In this document: one piece after another, positions 18,959 to 28,258 of the stretch | Position numbering within the stretch: the stretch's first letter is position 1 | How the letters are laid out: each line of letters opens with the position of its first letter | The notes under the pieces: generated by a model | The model's database searches: none | Seen by the model: the letters and a program-made list of their open reading frames with translations, nothing else | Told to the model about the DNA's origin: nothing | NCBI GenBank assembly: GCA_020831485.1 | Contig: JAFIGG010000001.1 | Span: 62,001 to 126,000 of the forward strand | Length of the DNA stretch: 64,000 nt | Source: Opitutales bacterium | Lineage (GTDB): Bacteria; Verrucomicrobiota; Verrucomicrobiia; Opitutales; Oceanipulchritudinaceae | Direction of reading: 5' to 3' | Program-made: the position numbers and the translations under genes

Positions 18959-21457
18959 TTATCTCTTCACATTCAAGGTGCGGTAGGTAAGGCCATCCAG
19001 GTTCTTGCCCTTGCCAACCAAGAGGCTTGCTAGGTACCCTATCGACACACAGGTGACAACACCCACAGTTGCATACAGGTACAGGGAGATCTGAGTGAAC
19101 TGCCATACCGACAGCGTTGTTGCGACCGAAGCGACAATGCCCACAGCAGTCCCTCTGGCGTTTGCCCTACGCGTAAAAATCCCAAGCACAAAGATGCCTG
19201 CCAGCGAACTGCCGATGATACTTACGATCTGAATCGAGAGCTCGAATAGAAATTGAACATCCAGCCACGCTACTCCCATTGCACTCACCGTCCCGAACAC
19301 GCCGACAAAAATTGTCAGCCACCTGGCACGCCGCAAAAACCATTCGTCCGCGTGTTCAGGGCGAAAGCGCTTAATTACATCGGTTGTAAAGGCCGTTGAA
19401 ACGCTGTTCATATTGCTGTCAATCGACGACATACTCGCGGCAAAAAGTCCTGCGATCACCAGGCCTGCGATGCCAACCGGCAGTTTATGAACAACAAAAT
19501 ACGGGACGATCTCCCGCATCTCCGGTGCAGGCAGGATGACTGGGTTTTCCTTATAAAAGACGTAAAGCGCAATGCCCAGGCCCTGAAATATAAGGATTGC
19601 AGGAATTACCATCACACCATTGGTCCAGATACTTTTTGCGGCCGCACGCTCATCCTTAACCGTAAGGTACCTTTGAACAACCGTTTGTTCCGACGTGTAA
19701 GGCATCAAATTAATAAAGAAAAAGCCTACCAGAGCAACCCACCATACCATCTCGGTCGGAGTCCATCCGCCATGCAGAACCTTGAATTTTCCATCGGCCA
19801 TCCCCGACTGAAAGACGGTCAAAGCTCCACCATCCGTGTTAAGGAAAACATACCCTATGCAGAGCATTCCTCCCCCGAGTAAAACCAAGACCTGCAGAAG
19901 GTCGGTCCAGATAACAGCCTCAATTCCGCCCAGCACGGTATATACGATGCTGACCACCCCCATGATCAGAATTAAAGTATATATATTAATGCCTGTTACC
20001 GCTGAGATCGCCAGTGCCGGAAGGTAAAGCATCACACCCGTTCGGGCCAGCTGCATGGCGATGAAAGTAAAACTTCCGAAGAGTCGGATATTCACATCGA
20101 AACGGTGCTCAAAATACTCGTAAGCCGAGGTCACATTCAAGCGCCTGAAGAAAGGCAGGTAAAAATGGATGACCAATGGAGCCACTGCAATAATCATCAG
20201 GCTACCGACCACCAACCTCAAATCATAAGCAAAAACCAGCGGAGGAAGCGCTATAAAGGTGATCCCGCTCAACTGTGTTCCGTAAATACTGATCCCCGCT
20301 GCCCACCAGGGAATTCTCTCTCCAGCCTTGAAAAAGTCCTTGGTCGTTTGGCCCCGCAGCGAGAACCAGAAACCCAGCACAATTACAGCCCCTAAATACA
20401 GCATTACGGCAAGCCAGTTGAGCCCACCAAAATGGAGAGCTGGTTGGAAGACTGTTGAGACCCGGTCCAGGAATTCATCAGCATTATCGCTCCCCCCTAT
20501 GACTGAATAGCGCCTGCCCTCTGCAAGCACCGGAGCCATTGCAACCAGCCGGGTTTTGTCGGCGATACCCAGTTCCACCCATTGATCACTCCCAGCCTTG
20601 TAGGAGTACAAGCGCTCCAGCAGGTTTTCTCTGCTGAACTCCGGCCCTTGAAAGCCGCCCAGTATAAGGAAATGATCGAGCCCTAAACGCGGCGCCGGAG
20701 ACGGCGCAGCTGCGAATGCAACCGGACTCTCAGCGAGTTGTTCCCATGAGCCACCCGTCAGAATGCCATCCTGGTAATCCGGGGAGAACCGATAGCCGTC
20801 GGCAAGAATTCCGGGTTCGTCATCGCTGTTAATTCCTCCAAAAAGCAGGAAAGCCTTGTCATTCACAGCCGAAACAGCAAAGGCACGACCCGGACCCGGC
20901 CAGGGGTCCAGCTCGGTCCATTCATTCGACTTTAGATTGAACGCAAGGAACTGGCGCAGGGATTGCGAATCGGGCCCCGTGCTGCCACCCGCGACCAGCA
21001 GTTCATTGCCGACACGAGCTCCCGCAGATCCCTCCAGCGGAACGGGCAGCGCAGGCAACGATTCAATCACGAGTTCGTCTGCTTTCCATTTGAGTGAAAA
21101 TACCGTGTCGACAGGCCGCTCGCCGTTCGTGCCTCCGACCACCACAATTCGATCCTCAAACTCAACTGCGAGTGCATGCGCCAGAGGCTCCGGCAGGCGG
21201 AGCTCCTCCAACTGCCATGCCTGCCTGTCCGGATGCAGAGTATAGATTCGGTCGGAGACAGCTGAATGACCTTCACCCCCAAAGGCAATCCAGACGCCAT
21301 GACTGCTTCCCGCAGACATACCGCGGTAGCCGGAATCCGGCAACGATGGCAAATCCTCCCAATGCAGCCCTTCTTCAGCCTGCGCCAGAAGGGAACCGGC
21401 TGCACAAAAAAAGACAACCGTAATGATCCCCCATACTCTGTTATTTTTAGAACTCAT
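18959..21457 (-). CDS. Kelch (mutarotase-like) domain fused to a sodium:solute symporter
   Basis: 832 residues. A signal-like N-terminus (MSSKNNRVWGIITVVFFCAAGSLLAQA) is followed by a six-bladed kelch propeller at about 30-335, with repeated 'VVGGTNG', 'LVAGGSTG', 'LLFGGINS' and 'LILGGFQG' turns. An SSS symporter occupies about 345-832 ('GFWFSLRGQTTKDFFKAGERIPWWAAG', 'MSSIDSNMNSVST'). The kelch part resembles NanM-type cyclically permuted mutarotases, suggesting periplasmic anomerisation of the sugar directly before transport. It overlaps the SMP-30 gene by 4 nt and is the last gene of the nine-gene operon. The fusion is continuous, with no internal stop or frameshift. Confidence 0.85.
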   Translation of the reverse strand: MSSKNNRVWGIITVVFFCAAGSLLAQAEEGLHWEDLPSLPDSGYRGMSAGSSHGVWIAFGGEGHSAVSDRIYTLHPDRQAWQLEELRLPEPLAHALAVEFEDRIVVVGGTNGERPVDTVFSLKWKADELVIESLPALPVPLEGSAGARVGNELLVAGGSTGPDSQSLRQFLAFNLKSNEWTELDPWPGPGRAFAVSAVNDKAFLLFGGINSDDEPGILADGYRFSPDYQDGILTGGSWEQLAESPVAFAAAPSPAPRLGLDHFLILGGFQGPEFSRENLLERLYSYKAGSDQWVELGIADKTRLVAMAPVLAEGRRYSVIGGSDNADEFLDRVSTVFQPALHFGGLNWLAVMLYLGAVIVLGFWFSLRGQTTKDFFKAGERIPWWAAGISIYGTQLSGITFIALPPLVFAYDLRLVVGSLMIIAVAPLVIHFYLPFFRRLNVTSAYEYFEHRFDVNIRLFGSFTFIAMQLARTGVMLYLPALAISAVTGINIYTLILIMGVVSIVYTVLGGIEAVIWTDLLQVLVLLGGGMLCIGYVFLNTDGGALTVFQSGMADGKFKVLHGGWTPTEMVWWVALVGFFFINLMPYTSEQTVVQRYLTVKDERAAAKSIWTNGVMVIPAILIFQGLGIALYVFYKENPVILPAPEMREIVPYFVVHKLPVGIAGLVIAGLFAASMSSIDSNMNSVSTAFTTDVIKRFRPEHADEWFLRRARWLTIFVGVFGTVSAMGVAWLDVQFLFELSIQIVSIIGSSLAGIFVLGIFTRRANARGTAVGIVASVATTLSVWQFTQISLYLYATVGVVTCVSIGYLASLLVGKGKNLDGLTYRTLNVKR

Positions 21458-22278
21458 TGGGTCAGCTGTTTGGACATGTTTAAGGTTGCGACAAAGCCGG
21501 GCCCGGATTCCGTGGTTCCTCCAGTAACAACGAGCTCCGTTTCATCACTGTTGAAGCTGAGGTTGCTCGTGAGTGGTATTCCCGTATCGAAGCTCTCCAG
21601 TAAGTTGCCATTGGCATCAATTCGATGAACCGCTTGCATACCGTAGTGCGCAACCCATAGCTGCCCTTTTGAATCAAGCGTGATGCCATCCGGAAGATTT
21701 CCCGTGAGCTTATTCTCCGGATGCTCTGGCAATTCACAGAAGACCGCACCCTTGCTGCAGAAACTGCCCTGCTCATTCAAATCGAAAACCAGTATTCGGT
21801 TCCGATAGCTTTCAGCCACAAATAGCCGTCGTTTATCCGCGGACAAACAGATCCCGTTCGGGTAATCCAAATCTCTCGCCACCACAACACCACGGCCATG
21901 TTTGGGGTAATGATAAACAGCTCCACAATGGCGAACGGAGTCTGTGAAAAAGAATCCTCCTTCCCCGTCCAGAGCCAGATCGTTGGGTGTTCGAATTCGG
22001 ATGTTCTGGCAATTACCCTCTGCAGCAACCGCAACCCATCGGCCTTCAGCATCGAAACGGATGACGGCACCCAGTTGGCTGTCACACACCAGATGGTCGC
22101 CGTTTGGCGTAATCCGTTGACCATTCGGACAGGCGGTTCTGGCCCAAACAGATTCATAACCATTTCGATCACGCCGGATGATCTGCCCCCCTTTAAGGTT
22201 TGTAAAATAGAGTGTGCCCTCAGTGTCGTGTACGGGGCCCTCCGTATAAAACTGCTGATGCGATAGTATTGTGCTCAT
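21454..22278 (-). CDS. SMP-30/gluconolactonase-like protein
   Basis: 274 residues of a six-bladed beta-propeller lactonase. Motifs include 'EGPVHDTEGTLYFTN' (metal-binding Glu), 'RTPNDLALDGEGGFFFTDS' (Asn/Asp ligands) and 'LPDGITLDSKGQLWVAHYG'. SMP-30 proteins hydrolyse sugar lactones made by sugar dehydrogenases. It starts 5 bp after the M81 gene and overlaps the kelch-symporter by 4 nt. No signal peptide is visible, so it acts in the cytoplasm. A second family member is at 60706-61590. Confidence 0.87.
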   Translation of the reverse strand: MSTILSHQQFYTEGPVHDTEGTLYFTNLKGGQIIRRDRNGYESVWARTACPNGQRITPNGDHLVCDSQLGAVIRFDAEGRWVAVAAEGNCQNIRIRTPNDLALDGEGGFFFTDSVRHCGAVYHYPKHGRGVVVARDLDYPNGICLSADKRRLFVAESYRNRILVFDLNEQGSFCSKGAVFCELPEHPENKLTGNLPDGITLDSKGQLWVAHYGMQAVHRIDANGNLLESFDTGIPLTSNLSFNSDETELVVTGGTTESGPGFVATLNMSKQLTQ

Positions 22279-22283
22279 AATTT

Positions 22284-23783
22284 TTAGGGTTCCTTAAAGC
22301 TTGATGGATCATAGTCTTCGAATGGATACAATGGCTTGCACCGGTTCCGATAGGGGAAACAGGTCAAATCAATCTGAGTGCAGCCAGGTGTTGCTACCTG
22401 GATCTCACTGCGGCAAACAGCCTCGTAGGCCGCAATCGGAGCATGCACTCCTTTTGCCACGATCACCTCGTACGACTCCGGGTTCAGTGCGAAAGCGGTC
22501 ATTTGCCGTAAACTGAAGGGTGGAGTCCGTCTGGATGTAACCTGAATCGTTGTGCCCTTATCGGTTTCGAGAATAGCCATTCTACCCATATTGTAGCTTG
22601 TCTGTCCTCCGTGACGGGGTTCAGTTTCCTTGAAACTGCCTTCGAGTACCTTTTGGATCCGCGCATTGACTTCGACTGGGTCACCGTGCAGGGCATCGGT
22701 TTTACCTCCAATGCGGAAACGGTGAAGGCTGCTCTTGTTCAGCGCTTCAGCATAGGCCACGGCTTCGGGATCCTGAATGCAGATAAACGAACGCCATTTA
22801 CCCACCCTCTCCAGAGCCTCGAGCAGAGAAGTGCCGTCTCCCGGAGAGCCTCCCCCTATATTGTCCCCTGTATCGAGAACCAAAACAGGTTTATCCAAGG
22901 ATTCAATGGCCGCCAATGCCTGTTCGATGTCGATTTTATCTCCACAAAAATTCCTGCGCCTATTCCATAAGTAGGCCGCGAGCTGATCCGCTCTGGTTTG
23001 CGCGAGGTCGACATCTTTGTGCGCGGCTACCACAAGAAAAGATGCGCCCATCTCGCACACATCTGCATAGGGGAAGCCTAGTAAAACGTTTGCAGCAAGG
23101 ATCTCAGCTTCACTTTCAAAATCAGCGGCTAGCTCATACAGTTCGCGGCACGGGCTGAGCGCGGTCCGCTGCCGCTCGATGCCAATGAGGCAATTCGGCT
23201 TTGCCATAACCTGAACAGCGGTAAAACCCTCATTCAGTTGCTTCATTAATAACTCAGCAGCCCTGACACCTGCTGAAACCTGGTCCACGTGAGGATTTGT
23301 GCGGTAAGAGATCAGGACATCCGTCACATCCAACATGCTCTGGCTCAAATTGGCATGGGGATCCAAGGTACCGAAAATGGGCACCTCGGAGCCAACAAAC
23401 TCCCGAACTTTGCTCAACCAATAGCCGTCCATGTCGGAGTGAAGTTCGGACACCGCTGCACCATGAACTGCAAATACAAGCCCGTCCAGATCCTTGCTGG
23501 ATTCCAGTTGTCGAAGCATCTCTCCGACAAGAAATTCCTCGGCGACGGCATCAATGGTCCCGCCTGGGACCGCTTCTGCATAGAACAGCGGGACGATTTC
23601 AGCGCCGTGTTTTTCGAGTTCGGAAATCACTCCACTCAGCTCGTGAAAACCACCCGTATACTCCGCATAGATCTCCTGGCCCCAGAAACAGCGGTTTTTG
23701 ACAAAATGATCCACGCCCGTTTTCCTGGACACAAAAGTATTGGACTCGTGATAGATGCCGCCGATGCCAATTCGCCTAGTCAT
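22284..23783 (-). CDS. M81-family metallopeptidase (MlrC/microcystinase C-like)
   Basis: 499 residues, full length. The N-terminal DUF1485-type domain starts 'RRIGIGGIYHESNTFV' and contains 'FAVHGAAVSE', 'GTLDPHANLS' and 'SYRTNPHVD', whose Asp and His residues are the predicted zinc ligands. The MlrC C-terminal domain begins near 'LDTGDNIGGGSPGDGT'. MlrC cleaves linear peptides from microcystin, but the family is broad and many members sit in small-molecule catabolic operons; the substrate here is unknown. It overlaps ridA by 4 nt. In context it probably opens an amide or peptide-like bond in an imported product (inference). Confidence 0.85.
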   Translation of the reverse strand: MTRRIGIGGIYHESNTFVSRKTGVDHFVKNRCFWGQEIYAEYTGGFHELSGVISELEKHGAEIVPLFYAEAVPGGTIDAVAEEFLVGEMLRQLESSKDLDGLVFAVHGAAVSELHSDMDGYWLSKVREFVGSEVPIFGTLDPHANLSQSMLDVTDVLISYRTNPHVDQVSAGVRAAELLMKQLNEGFTAVQVMAKPNCLIGIERQRTALSPCRELYELAADFESEAEILAANVLLGFPYADVCEMGASFLVVAAHKDVDLAQTRADQLAAYLWNRRRNFCGDKIDIEQALAAIESLDKPVLVLDTGDNIGGGSPGDGTSLLEALERVGKWRSFICIQDPEAVAYAEALNKSSLHRFRIGGKTDALHGDPVEVNARIQKVLEGSFKETEPRHGGQTSYNMGRMAILETDKGTTIQVTSRRTPPFSLRQMTAFALNPESYEVIVAKGVHAPIAAYEAVCRSEIQVATPGCTQIDLTCFPYRNRCKPLYPFEDYDPSSFKEP

Positions 23784-24163
23784 TTCCCCAAATAGGCCAC
23801 TGCGTCGATTTCAAATCCCAGCACACCGCCAAGGCAGCCGATTAATGTCGTACGGGCTGGGTGAGGCTCCGAAAAATACTCACTATAGATCCGGTTGAAC
23901 TGATTAAGATCCTGCGGATTATCGACGTAACAACGGACCTGCACAACATCTGACAATCCAATTCCAGCACCCTCCAGAACCCGCCTGAGGTTCTCGATGG
24001 ATCGACGGCATTCGGATTCAAACGAATCCCGTATGATGTTGCCCTTCAAGTCAACGGATGCCTGTCCGGAAACAAACAGATAATCGCCAACGGCAAGGGC
24101 GGGTGAAAATGGCAGGTAGGATCCGGGTATCCCTTCTCCTTTGATGACGCGCTTAGTTGTCAT
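23780..24163 (-). CDS. RidA-family enamine/imine deaminase
   Basis: 127 residues, the usual size. The arginine that binds the substrate carboxylate is present in 'HPARTTLIGCLGG' and is followed by the conserved Glu in 'GFEIDAVAYLGK'. 'VSGQASVDLKGNI' and 'VVQVRCYVDN' are typical RidA strands. Canonical RidA hydrolyses 2-aminoacrylate and other enamines or imines released by PLP-dependent dehydratases. It overlaps both neighbours by 4 nt and shares the operon with a threonine-synthase-like PLP enzyme, which fits a role in cleaning up or finishing that deamination. Confidence 0.9.
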   Translation of the reverse strand: MTTKRVIKGEGIPGSYLPFSPALAVGDYLFVSGQASVDLKGNIIRDSFESECRRSIENLRRVLEGAGIGLSDVVQVRCYVDNPQDLNQFNRIYSEYFSEPHPARTTLIGCLGGVLGFEIDAVAYLGK

Positions 24164-24804
24164 AACACCCCGTATTTTGCGTAGGCATCGCTTGCTTTCA
24201 TGCCTTTTTTGATCGCATCCCGACTGACATTTTCGGCGCTCACTTTGTCCATGGCGCGTTTCAGGACCTCTTCCTCAACTTCTTTCGGGACCACCACGAC
24301 CCCATCCAGATCCGCAAAAACGAGGTCGCCCGGGCGGAACACGACGCCGTCTATTTCGACCGGGATGTCCATATCGATCACCCGTTGCCGGTGCATGCTG
24401 TCATAAGGCGAGCGACTGGTGGCAAAAACGGGGAAACCCATTTCTGTCATCTTGTCGATGTCCCTTACTGAACCATGGACAAGAGCGCCCACGCACCCCC
24501 GGTTTCGGGCCGCTGTCGACAGCAACTCTCCAAAAATCCCCGAACGTCTGGAACCGCCTGCGGCGGCGATCAGCACATCCCCCTCTCGACAGGAATCAAC
24601 CGCCTTGAGTTCGAGATCGTAGGGTTTCGGATCGTCGTGGTACATATCCGCCCAAAGCGTTGTCTTGCACCGCCCCAGTAATACATGGATTCCCGTGCAC
24701 GGCGCCAGATCTACGCGCGGCGATTGGTTGCGATACCCCATGCTATCGAGGGAGTCGCAAATCACTGCTACATACAGTTTTTCTTTAATTTGCTTCCAGT
24801 TCAT
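24160..24804 (-). CDS. RraA/HMG-aldolase-family protein
   Basis: 214 residues. The RraA-like core is visible: 'GGSRRSGIFGELLSTAARNR', 'ALVHGSVRDIDKMTEMGFPVF' (conserved Arg-Asp) and 'PGDLVFADLDGVVVVPKE'. Members are 4-hydroxy-4-methyl-2-oxoglutarate or oxaloacetate-type lyases, or regulators of RNase E. Placement in a catabolic operon favours a pyruvate-releasing aldolase or decarboxylase of a keto acid (inference). It overlaps ridA by 4 nt and lies 25 bp downstream of the PLP-enzyme gene. Confidence 0.85.
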   Translation of the reverse strand: MNWKQIKEKLYVAVICDSLDSMGYRNQSPRVDLAPCTGIHVLLGRCKTTLWADMYHDDPKPYDLELKAVDSCREGDVLIAAAGGSRRSGIFGELLSTAARNRGCVGALVHGSVRDIDKMTEMGFPVFATSRSPYDSMHRQRVIDMDIPVEIDGVVFRPGDLVFADLDGVVVVPKEVEEEVLKRAMDKVSAENVSRDAIKKGMKASDAYAKYGVL

Positions 24805-24829
24805 ATTTTGATTTTATTGTAGATAGATT

Positions 24830-25939
24830 CTAGTCACTTAAGCTTCGTTTAATTTCAATCCGGCACGCCTCGACGCTGTCCATGGTTCGCATCGGGAACT
24901 TGCCAGCCATTGCCTCATAAGAAGGGCTGTCCTTGAATCCAATGCCCGAAATCACGCAGACCACGGGTTCATCCCTGCTGAGCTCATTCGCTTCCAATGC
25001 AGCAACGGCACCGGCCAGACTGACCGCCCCCGCCGGCTCGGCAAATATCCCCTCCTTAACCGCCAGCTCACGCTGCCAGAAATAGACGTCCTCGTCAGAA
25101 ACCAACTGCCCGGTTCCACCGCTGTTTCGACACGCCTGCAAAACTTTATCGCCGTCAAGTACGGACGGCACCTGCAAACCGCTGATCCGCGTTTGACTCC
25201 GCTCAATTGGCCTTGACCTTAGTGATTGGCTGCGGATAGCGCCGGCAATGGTATCGTTGCCTGCAGGCTGAACGCAGTGGATACGTGGCATAGAGAATCC
25301 CGGATGTTTTCCCCGCCATTTTTCAAAACCCAGTGCGATCGCCAGCGCCAGGCCACCGCCGCCGGAGGGCACAAAAACATTTAAACAGTCTGCCAGGGCC
25401 TTCACGCTGGCCAGTTCGAAGCTGATCGTCTCGACGCCCTGCATGCCCTCGGGGCAGTGGCAATAGGCGCTGATCATTGGGGATGAGTTCATCTCCCGGG
25501 CCAGTATCCGCAAGGTCTCAAAGGTGTTTTTCGTGATCTCAGGATCCTTACCGAATCCCTTAACCGTCAGCAATTGCGCTCCGTAAACCTGCATCTGGCA
25601 GACCTTGCCTGCGGGGGCACCTTCAACAATGACAAGCACACAGGGAATCCCTGCGGCCGCGCAGCAAGCGGCCAAGGCCGACCCGGTATTTCCACTTGAG
25701 GTGCCTATGGCACAAGGTGCTCCAATGGTTTGCAAATGCGAGACTGCACTAGCGGCAAAACGGTCTTTATAGGACCCCGTGGGATTGGCCGTCTCCAATT
25801 TAAAGAACAGATTGTCCAAACCGAGGGCTGCACCAATGCGCCGTGAGCGGAGCAAGGGCGTATGGCCCTCACCGATCGTCAAACGCTTCTCCTCGGGGAT
25901 GCGGGGAAGGAAATCTGCGTATGTCCATATTCCGTTCAA
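24830..25939 (-). CDS. Threonine-synthase-like PLP-dependent lyase
   Basis: 369 residues of fold-type II PLP enzyme. The Schiff-base lysine is in 'NPTGSYKDRFAASAV', and the phosphate-binding glycine loop and substrate loop follow ('IGTSSGNTGSALAACCAAAG'). The sequence is nearest to threonine synthases and threonine/serine or diaminopropionate-type ammonia-lyases. True ThrC works with homoserine kinase and dehydrogenase, and none is here. With RidA two genes downstream, a catabolic beta-elimination from a hydroxy- or amino-substituted amino acid is more likely (inference). It overlaps the SDR gene by 4 nt. Confidence 0.82.
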   Translation of the reverse strand: MNGIWTYADFLPRIPEEKRLTIGEGHTPLLRSRRIGAALGLDNLFFKLETANPTGSYKDRFAASAVSHLQTIGAPCAIGTSSGNTGSALAACCAAAGIPCVLVIVEGAPAGKVCQMQVYGAQLLTVKGFGKDPEITKNTFETLRILAREMNSSPMISAYCHCPEGMQGVETISFELASVKALADCLNVFVPSGGGGLALAIALGFEKWRGKHPGFSMPRIHCVQPAGNDTIAGAIRSQSLRSRPIERSQTRISGLQVPSVLDGDKVLQACRNSGGTGQLVSDEDVYFWQRELAVKEGIFAEPAGAVSLAGAVAALEANELSRDEPVVCVISGIGFKDSPSYEAMAGKFPMRTMDSVEACRIEIKRSLSD

Positions 25940-26751
25940 AAGGCTTCGGGGAACATGCGTTCCTTCAGGTTGTAGTTGTTGAAATTAACCAGAAATCCAC
26001 CGTCCAGGGCGAATGACGACCCTGTCATAAGCGCGGTATCGGCACTGCTCAACCAATGCACAACTTCCGCAATTTCCTTCGTCGAAATCGAGCGGCCAAT
26101 GGGGGTGCTTTGCTCCATATCGCCAATCAACTGATCACTGATATTCTCCCCCTTGTTTTCCGTGTAGTCCTGGCTGAGGGCGGTCACCACATTTCCCAGC
26201 TTAAGGCAGAACACCCGGATATTGCGCCGGCCGTAAAGTATAGCCAGTTCACGCGTCAAAGCTTCCATTCCAGCCTTGGCGGCACTGTAGGCAGGGCAAT
26301 AGCCTCCAGGCCTGTCGGCCATGACACTGGACACATTGATAACCACTCCCCCTTCAGCGCGTTCGATCATTGATTCGGCTGCACGCCGTGTCAGGAAGGC
26401 GGGCGTGGTCAGACAGACCCGCAGAGTCTTTTCCCAATTCTGGATTGAGATCTCTCGCATCGTTTCCAGAGAGCGCCAGGCCGCATTGTTGATTAAAACA
26501 TCAATCCGCCCCAAACGATCCAGGATCGAAGCCACCATGCGATCGACCGACTCCGTATTGTTCAGGTCTTCATCCAGACATACTGTAAGGGCACCGTGGT
26601 CCCTGGCCAAAAGGTTACCCAAGGCTTCCAGGGCTTCCTTGTCATAATCAATCAAGCCCAGTCGAAATCCAGCCTGCGCAAAGCGTATGGCCATCGCCCT
26701 TCCTATGCCATTGGCTGCACCTGTAATCACTGCCACTCTGCTTTCCTTCAT
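25936..26751 (-). CDS. Short-chain dehydrogenase/reductase (SDR)
   Basis: 271 residues of classical SDR: the NAD(P)-binding 'TGAANGIGRAMA' near residue 11, 'NNAAW' near 90, and the catalytic Ser and Tyr-x-x-x-Lys in 'NVSSVMADRPGGYCPAYSAAKAGM'. 'MTGSSFALDGGFLVN' near the end is the usual C-terminal block. It probably oxidises a sugar or a hydroxy acid in the cytoplasm. It overlaps both the aspartoacylase-like gene and the PLP-enzyme gene by 4 nt, so the three are translationally coupled. A second SDR is at 61597-62409. Confidence 0.9.
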   Translation of the reverse strand: MKESRVAVITGAANGIGRAMAIRFAQAGFRLGLIDYDKEALEALGNLLARDHGALTVCLDEDLNNTESVDRMVASILDRLGRIDVLINNAAWRSLETMREISIQNWEKTLRVCLTTPAFLTRRAAESMIERAEGGVVINVSSVMADRPGGYCPAYSAAKAGMEALTRELAILYGRRNIRVFCLKLGNVVTALSQDYTENKGENISDQLIGDMEQSTPIGRSISTKEIAEVVHWLSSADTALMTGSSFALDGGFLVNFNNYNLKERMFPEAF

Positions 26752-27683
26752 ATCGACCCCCTGTCCAATTTCACGAATTTATCCAAAGGCCAGATTCCGT
26801 ATAGCCGCGAATTGCGGTCTACCAGAGCCCTGGCCCGCAACATGAAGATTTGCCCAACCGCATTCGAGAAAACGGGATATTCCCGACGCGTTTCAATTTC
26901 CCATACCGTACCAATAAGGTCACCTGTTTCCACAACATCACCAACACGCTTTGAGGGAACAAATAAGCCTTCAGCCGGGGAAACCTCCAACCGATCCAAA
27001 TCGCCGCTTTCAGGGGCTTCATCGCGAATCCAGTCCTGCTTTGTCTGGATTTCTTCCACCTCACCTGCGACAATGCCAAGCCACCTGAGAACGTTCAGGC
27101 ATCCCTTCAAATAGGCCGCAACCGTATCCGGGTCGAATCCACCGCCGCCTCCCATCTCGGCATAAATGGCTGGAACACCACAATCGCGTGCTGAGGAAAG
27201 GCTGCGGCCCTCTACCCTGGCATCGGTTGCCCATATTCGTTTCAACCCGAAGACACGGGCCATCTCCATCTGCCGTTCCCGAATCCCAACATCCGTGTGC
27301 CAGAAGAAGCCACTGAATGGCGCCAGCCGCATGGCTGTGCCACCGGTATGCAAATCCACGAGATAATCGGCTGCTGCAATCAGTCCATGCACCTCATGAG
27401 CCTGCCTTTCCGTTTCACTCCCATTCGCCCGGCCAGGAAAAACCCTCGCCATATCCAAGCCATCAGTGCCTTCCCTGCGGCTCGATTTAAAAGCCGATGG
27501 ATTCGCCACCGGCACAACCGTCACTTGCCCCTTATTTAAGTCGTTTGCTCTCAGGTATTTGATCAGCTCAAGGGCCGCAGCGATCGGTTCGCATTCATCC
27601 CCATGTATCCCAGCCAGAATTAACACCGCAGGGCCCTTGGAAGCAGCCAGCCCAGTACTTTCAAATCTTGTGTAGGGATCCAT
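26748..27683 (-). CDS. Succinylglutamate desuccinylase/aspartoacylase-family amidase
   Basis: 311 residues. The zinc-binding pair is in 'ILAGIHGDECEP' (His27, Glu30) and the third ligand in 'YLVDLHTGG'; the catalytic Glu is probably in 'YAEMGGGGGFD'. A C-terminal beta-barrel follows ('VVETGDLIGTVWEIETRREY'). These M14-like enzymes remove an acyl group from an N-acyl amino acid or related amide. It is the first gene of the nine-gene operon, whose promoter must lie in or upstream of the lyase scrap at 27703-27954. Together with the M81 peptidase it suggests that an N-acyl or amide bond is opened in the imported molecule (inference). Confidence 0.85.
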   Translation of the reverse strand: MDPYTRFESTGLAASKGPAVLILAGIHGDECEPIAAALELIKYLRANDLNKGQVTVVPVANPSAFKSSRREGTDGLDMARVFPGRANGSETERQAHEVHGLIAAADYLVDLHTGGTAMRLAPFSGFFWHTDVGIRERQMEMARVFGLKRIWATDARVEGRSLSSARDCGVPAIYAEMGGGGGFDPDTVAAYLKGCLNVLRWLGIVAGEVEEIQTKQDWIRDEAPESGDLDRLEVSPAEGLFVPSKRVGDVVETGDLIGTVWEIETRREYPVFSNAVGQIFMLRARALVDRNSRLYGIWPLDKFVKLDRGSI

Positions 27684-27702
27684 ATAGAGCGCCTTTAGAA
27701 CA

Positions 27703-27954
27703 TTACTCGAAACCGCAGGCGGTGCGACCTGTCATCAGTCCCTGCCGGTAAAACTCCGGAAGGTTCTCCCAGAATTCCAGGTCCCTGTAAGCGGGAAAGA
27801 TTTGAAATTCTTTCTGGCTTACCAACATCTCAGCTAAATCCTCTTCGCTGAGCTGACCGGTCAACAAATTCCGCTCCGCATACGAATTAGATAAAACGAA
27901 CCAGACACAAAAAAAAATAACACACGCAGTCAGACTGCCTTTAACCGATTTCAT
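27703..27954 (-). pseudogene. N-terminal remnant of a subfamily-A heparinase-like lyase
   Basis: 83 codons from the ATG at 27954 to a stop at 27703. A signal peptide (MKSVKGSLTACVIFFCVWFVLSNSYA) leads into 'ERNLLTGQLSEEDLAEMLVS', then 'QKEFQIFPAYRDLEFWENL'. This matches the mature N-terminus of the lyase at 7359-9305 ('ERNLFSGNLSVPILVDILVD', 'REAFQPFPPYADREAWEGV'). Similarity ends near 'FYRQGL', after which an unrelated tail runs to the stop. It keeps a start and a signal peptide, so a short peptide could be made, but the catalytic domains are gone. A matching C-terminal scrap lies at 9319-9435 in the same orientation. Confidence 0.75.
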
Positions 27955-28047
27955 AGCTTAATCCTTCTCAGATAATGTGTTTGAAGCCAGCGATCCTTAA
28001 GCTTGGGCATACACTTTCAGCGGGCGGAGCTGCACAAAAGACAACAC

Positions 28048-28067
28048 TTTGTTCTTTTATGTTTGGC
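28048..28067. promoter_or_regulatory. Candidate operator (site C) before the leftward operon
   Basis: The 20 bp TTTGTTCTTTTATGTTTGGC closely match the right half of site B (TTTGTTCTTTTTTGTTTGC at 15293-15311). The AAAAGA at 28037-28042 forms a short imperfect inverted repeat with its TCTTTT. It lies about 95 bp upstream of the lyase-remnant start and could control the nine-gene leftward operon. This is the weakest of the matched sites, with one substitution and one inserted base. Confidence 0.45.
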
Positions 28068-28258
28068 AACCACAAAAAAACTCTCGGAGATTTATAGCCC
28101 ACACAAAGCGGTGCTTACGACTTTTCGCATCAATTCATTTCTATGCGTCACCGCTGATTACAGTTCGGCGACGGCAGCGCTCAACTTGAAATCATCAAGA
28201 TCCCCAGCAAAGCCCCAGGCCCAATCTCCGCAAAACAGGAAGACAGCGGTTCCCGCAT

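Noticed and set aside
24830-25939. Assignment as biosynthetic threonine synthase (thrC)
   Set aside because: No homoserine pathway gene is near and the gene is coupled to catabolic neighbours and RidA, so only a threonine-synthase-like call is given.
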